64,000 nucleotides of DNA from Rhynochetos jubatus (lineage: Eukaryota > Chordata > Aves > Eurypygiformes > Rhynochetidae): the NCBI GenBank assembly GCA_027574665.1, contig CM050650.1, positions 101,033,086-101,097,085 of the forward strand, written 5' to 3'. Position numbers and translations under genes: made by a program. Below the pieces are notes generated by a model, which was not told the origin of the DNA, searched no databases, and was given only the letters and a program-made list of their open reading frames with translations. Every line of letters begins with the position of its first letter. The first letter of the stretch is position 1. Positions 63,781 to 64,000 of this stretch are shown here, piece after piece.

Positions 63781-64000
63781 AAAAAAATGAAATTTAACAC
63801 ATAAAACCACTTGAATAATACCCAAAATTGCTCAATTGGTTAAGTAGTGAACAGTTCACACATCTTAAAAAGGAATATAATCTAACAAAACTTTCCCTAA
63901 ACTGGGACTTAGACACCTGTCTAATAGCAACATGGCAATCCAGTCTACCTGTTTTCCTAATGCTTTATAAAAACATTATTAAATGCCCTTCTAATTAGCT
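63781..64000. other. Non-coding end of window
   Basis: AT-rich sequence with nothing recognised. The ancient CR1 may continue into it, but I cannot follow it. Confidence 0.5.

Overview
The window looks like bird nuclear DNA, most likely from Neoaves. It is AT-rich and I could support no protein-coding exon, tRNA, rRNA or CRISPR array in it. The lineage call rests on the repeats: CR1-clade LINE fragments, including one ending in the CR1 signature ATTCTATG-ATTCTATGA, and three retroviral LTRs of types I know as common in neoavian genomes. The sequence is best read as a gene desert or the inside of a very large intron. The species and the host gene cannot be named from the sequence.

Layout. 1-3946 is unique AT-rich DNA with a CR1 3'-tip remnant near the start. 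3952-4531 is a solo ERVL-like LTR on the minus strand with an exact 5-bp target duplication. 4537-13.4 kb is unique sequence with simple repeats and a degenerate minisatellite (11312-11398). About 13480-14590 is an ancient antisense CR1 with a recognisable reverse-transcriptase motif. 15141-15308 is a younger, 5'-truncated CR1 3' end. 15.3-31 kb is unique sequence with A-rich tracts, a GC-rich islet (18613-18835) and a pair of AT palindromes with TAAT motifs (18939-19009). 31090-31663 is a second, older LTR of the same type as the first. 35546-37347 holds an unusual pair of inverted ~110-bp repeats that flank an ancient sense CR1 (about 36080-37065). 47038-48089 is a GC-rich solo LTR of a second family with an internal ~45-50-bp tandem array. 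49717-49795 is a CR1 antisense 3' end. About 62900-63780 is another ancient antisense CR1.

No set of genes works together here. The recognisable biology is retrotransposon history: at least two age classes of CR1 and two LTR families. All three LTRs lie on the minus strand, and none has internal retroviral sequence next to it. I found no convincing new functional system. The items most worth checking are the inverted repeat pair at 35.5/37.3 kb, the palindrome/TAAT cluster near 18.95 kb, the unexplained GC-rich islets, and two adjacent minus-strand open frames at 57470-58040. All calls were made by eye, without alignment software.
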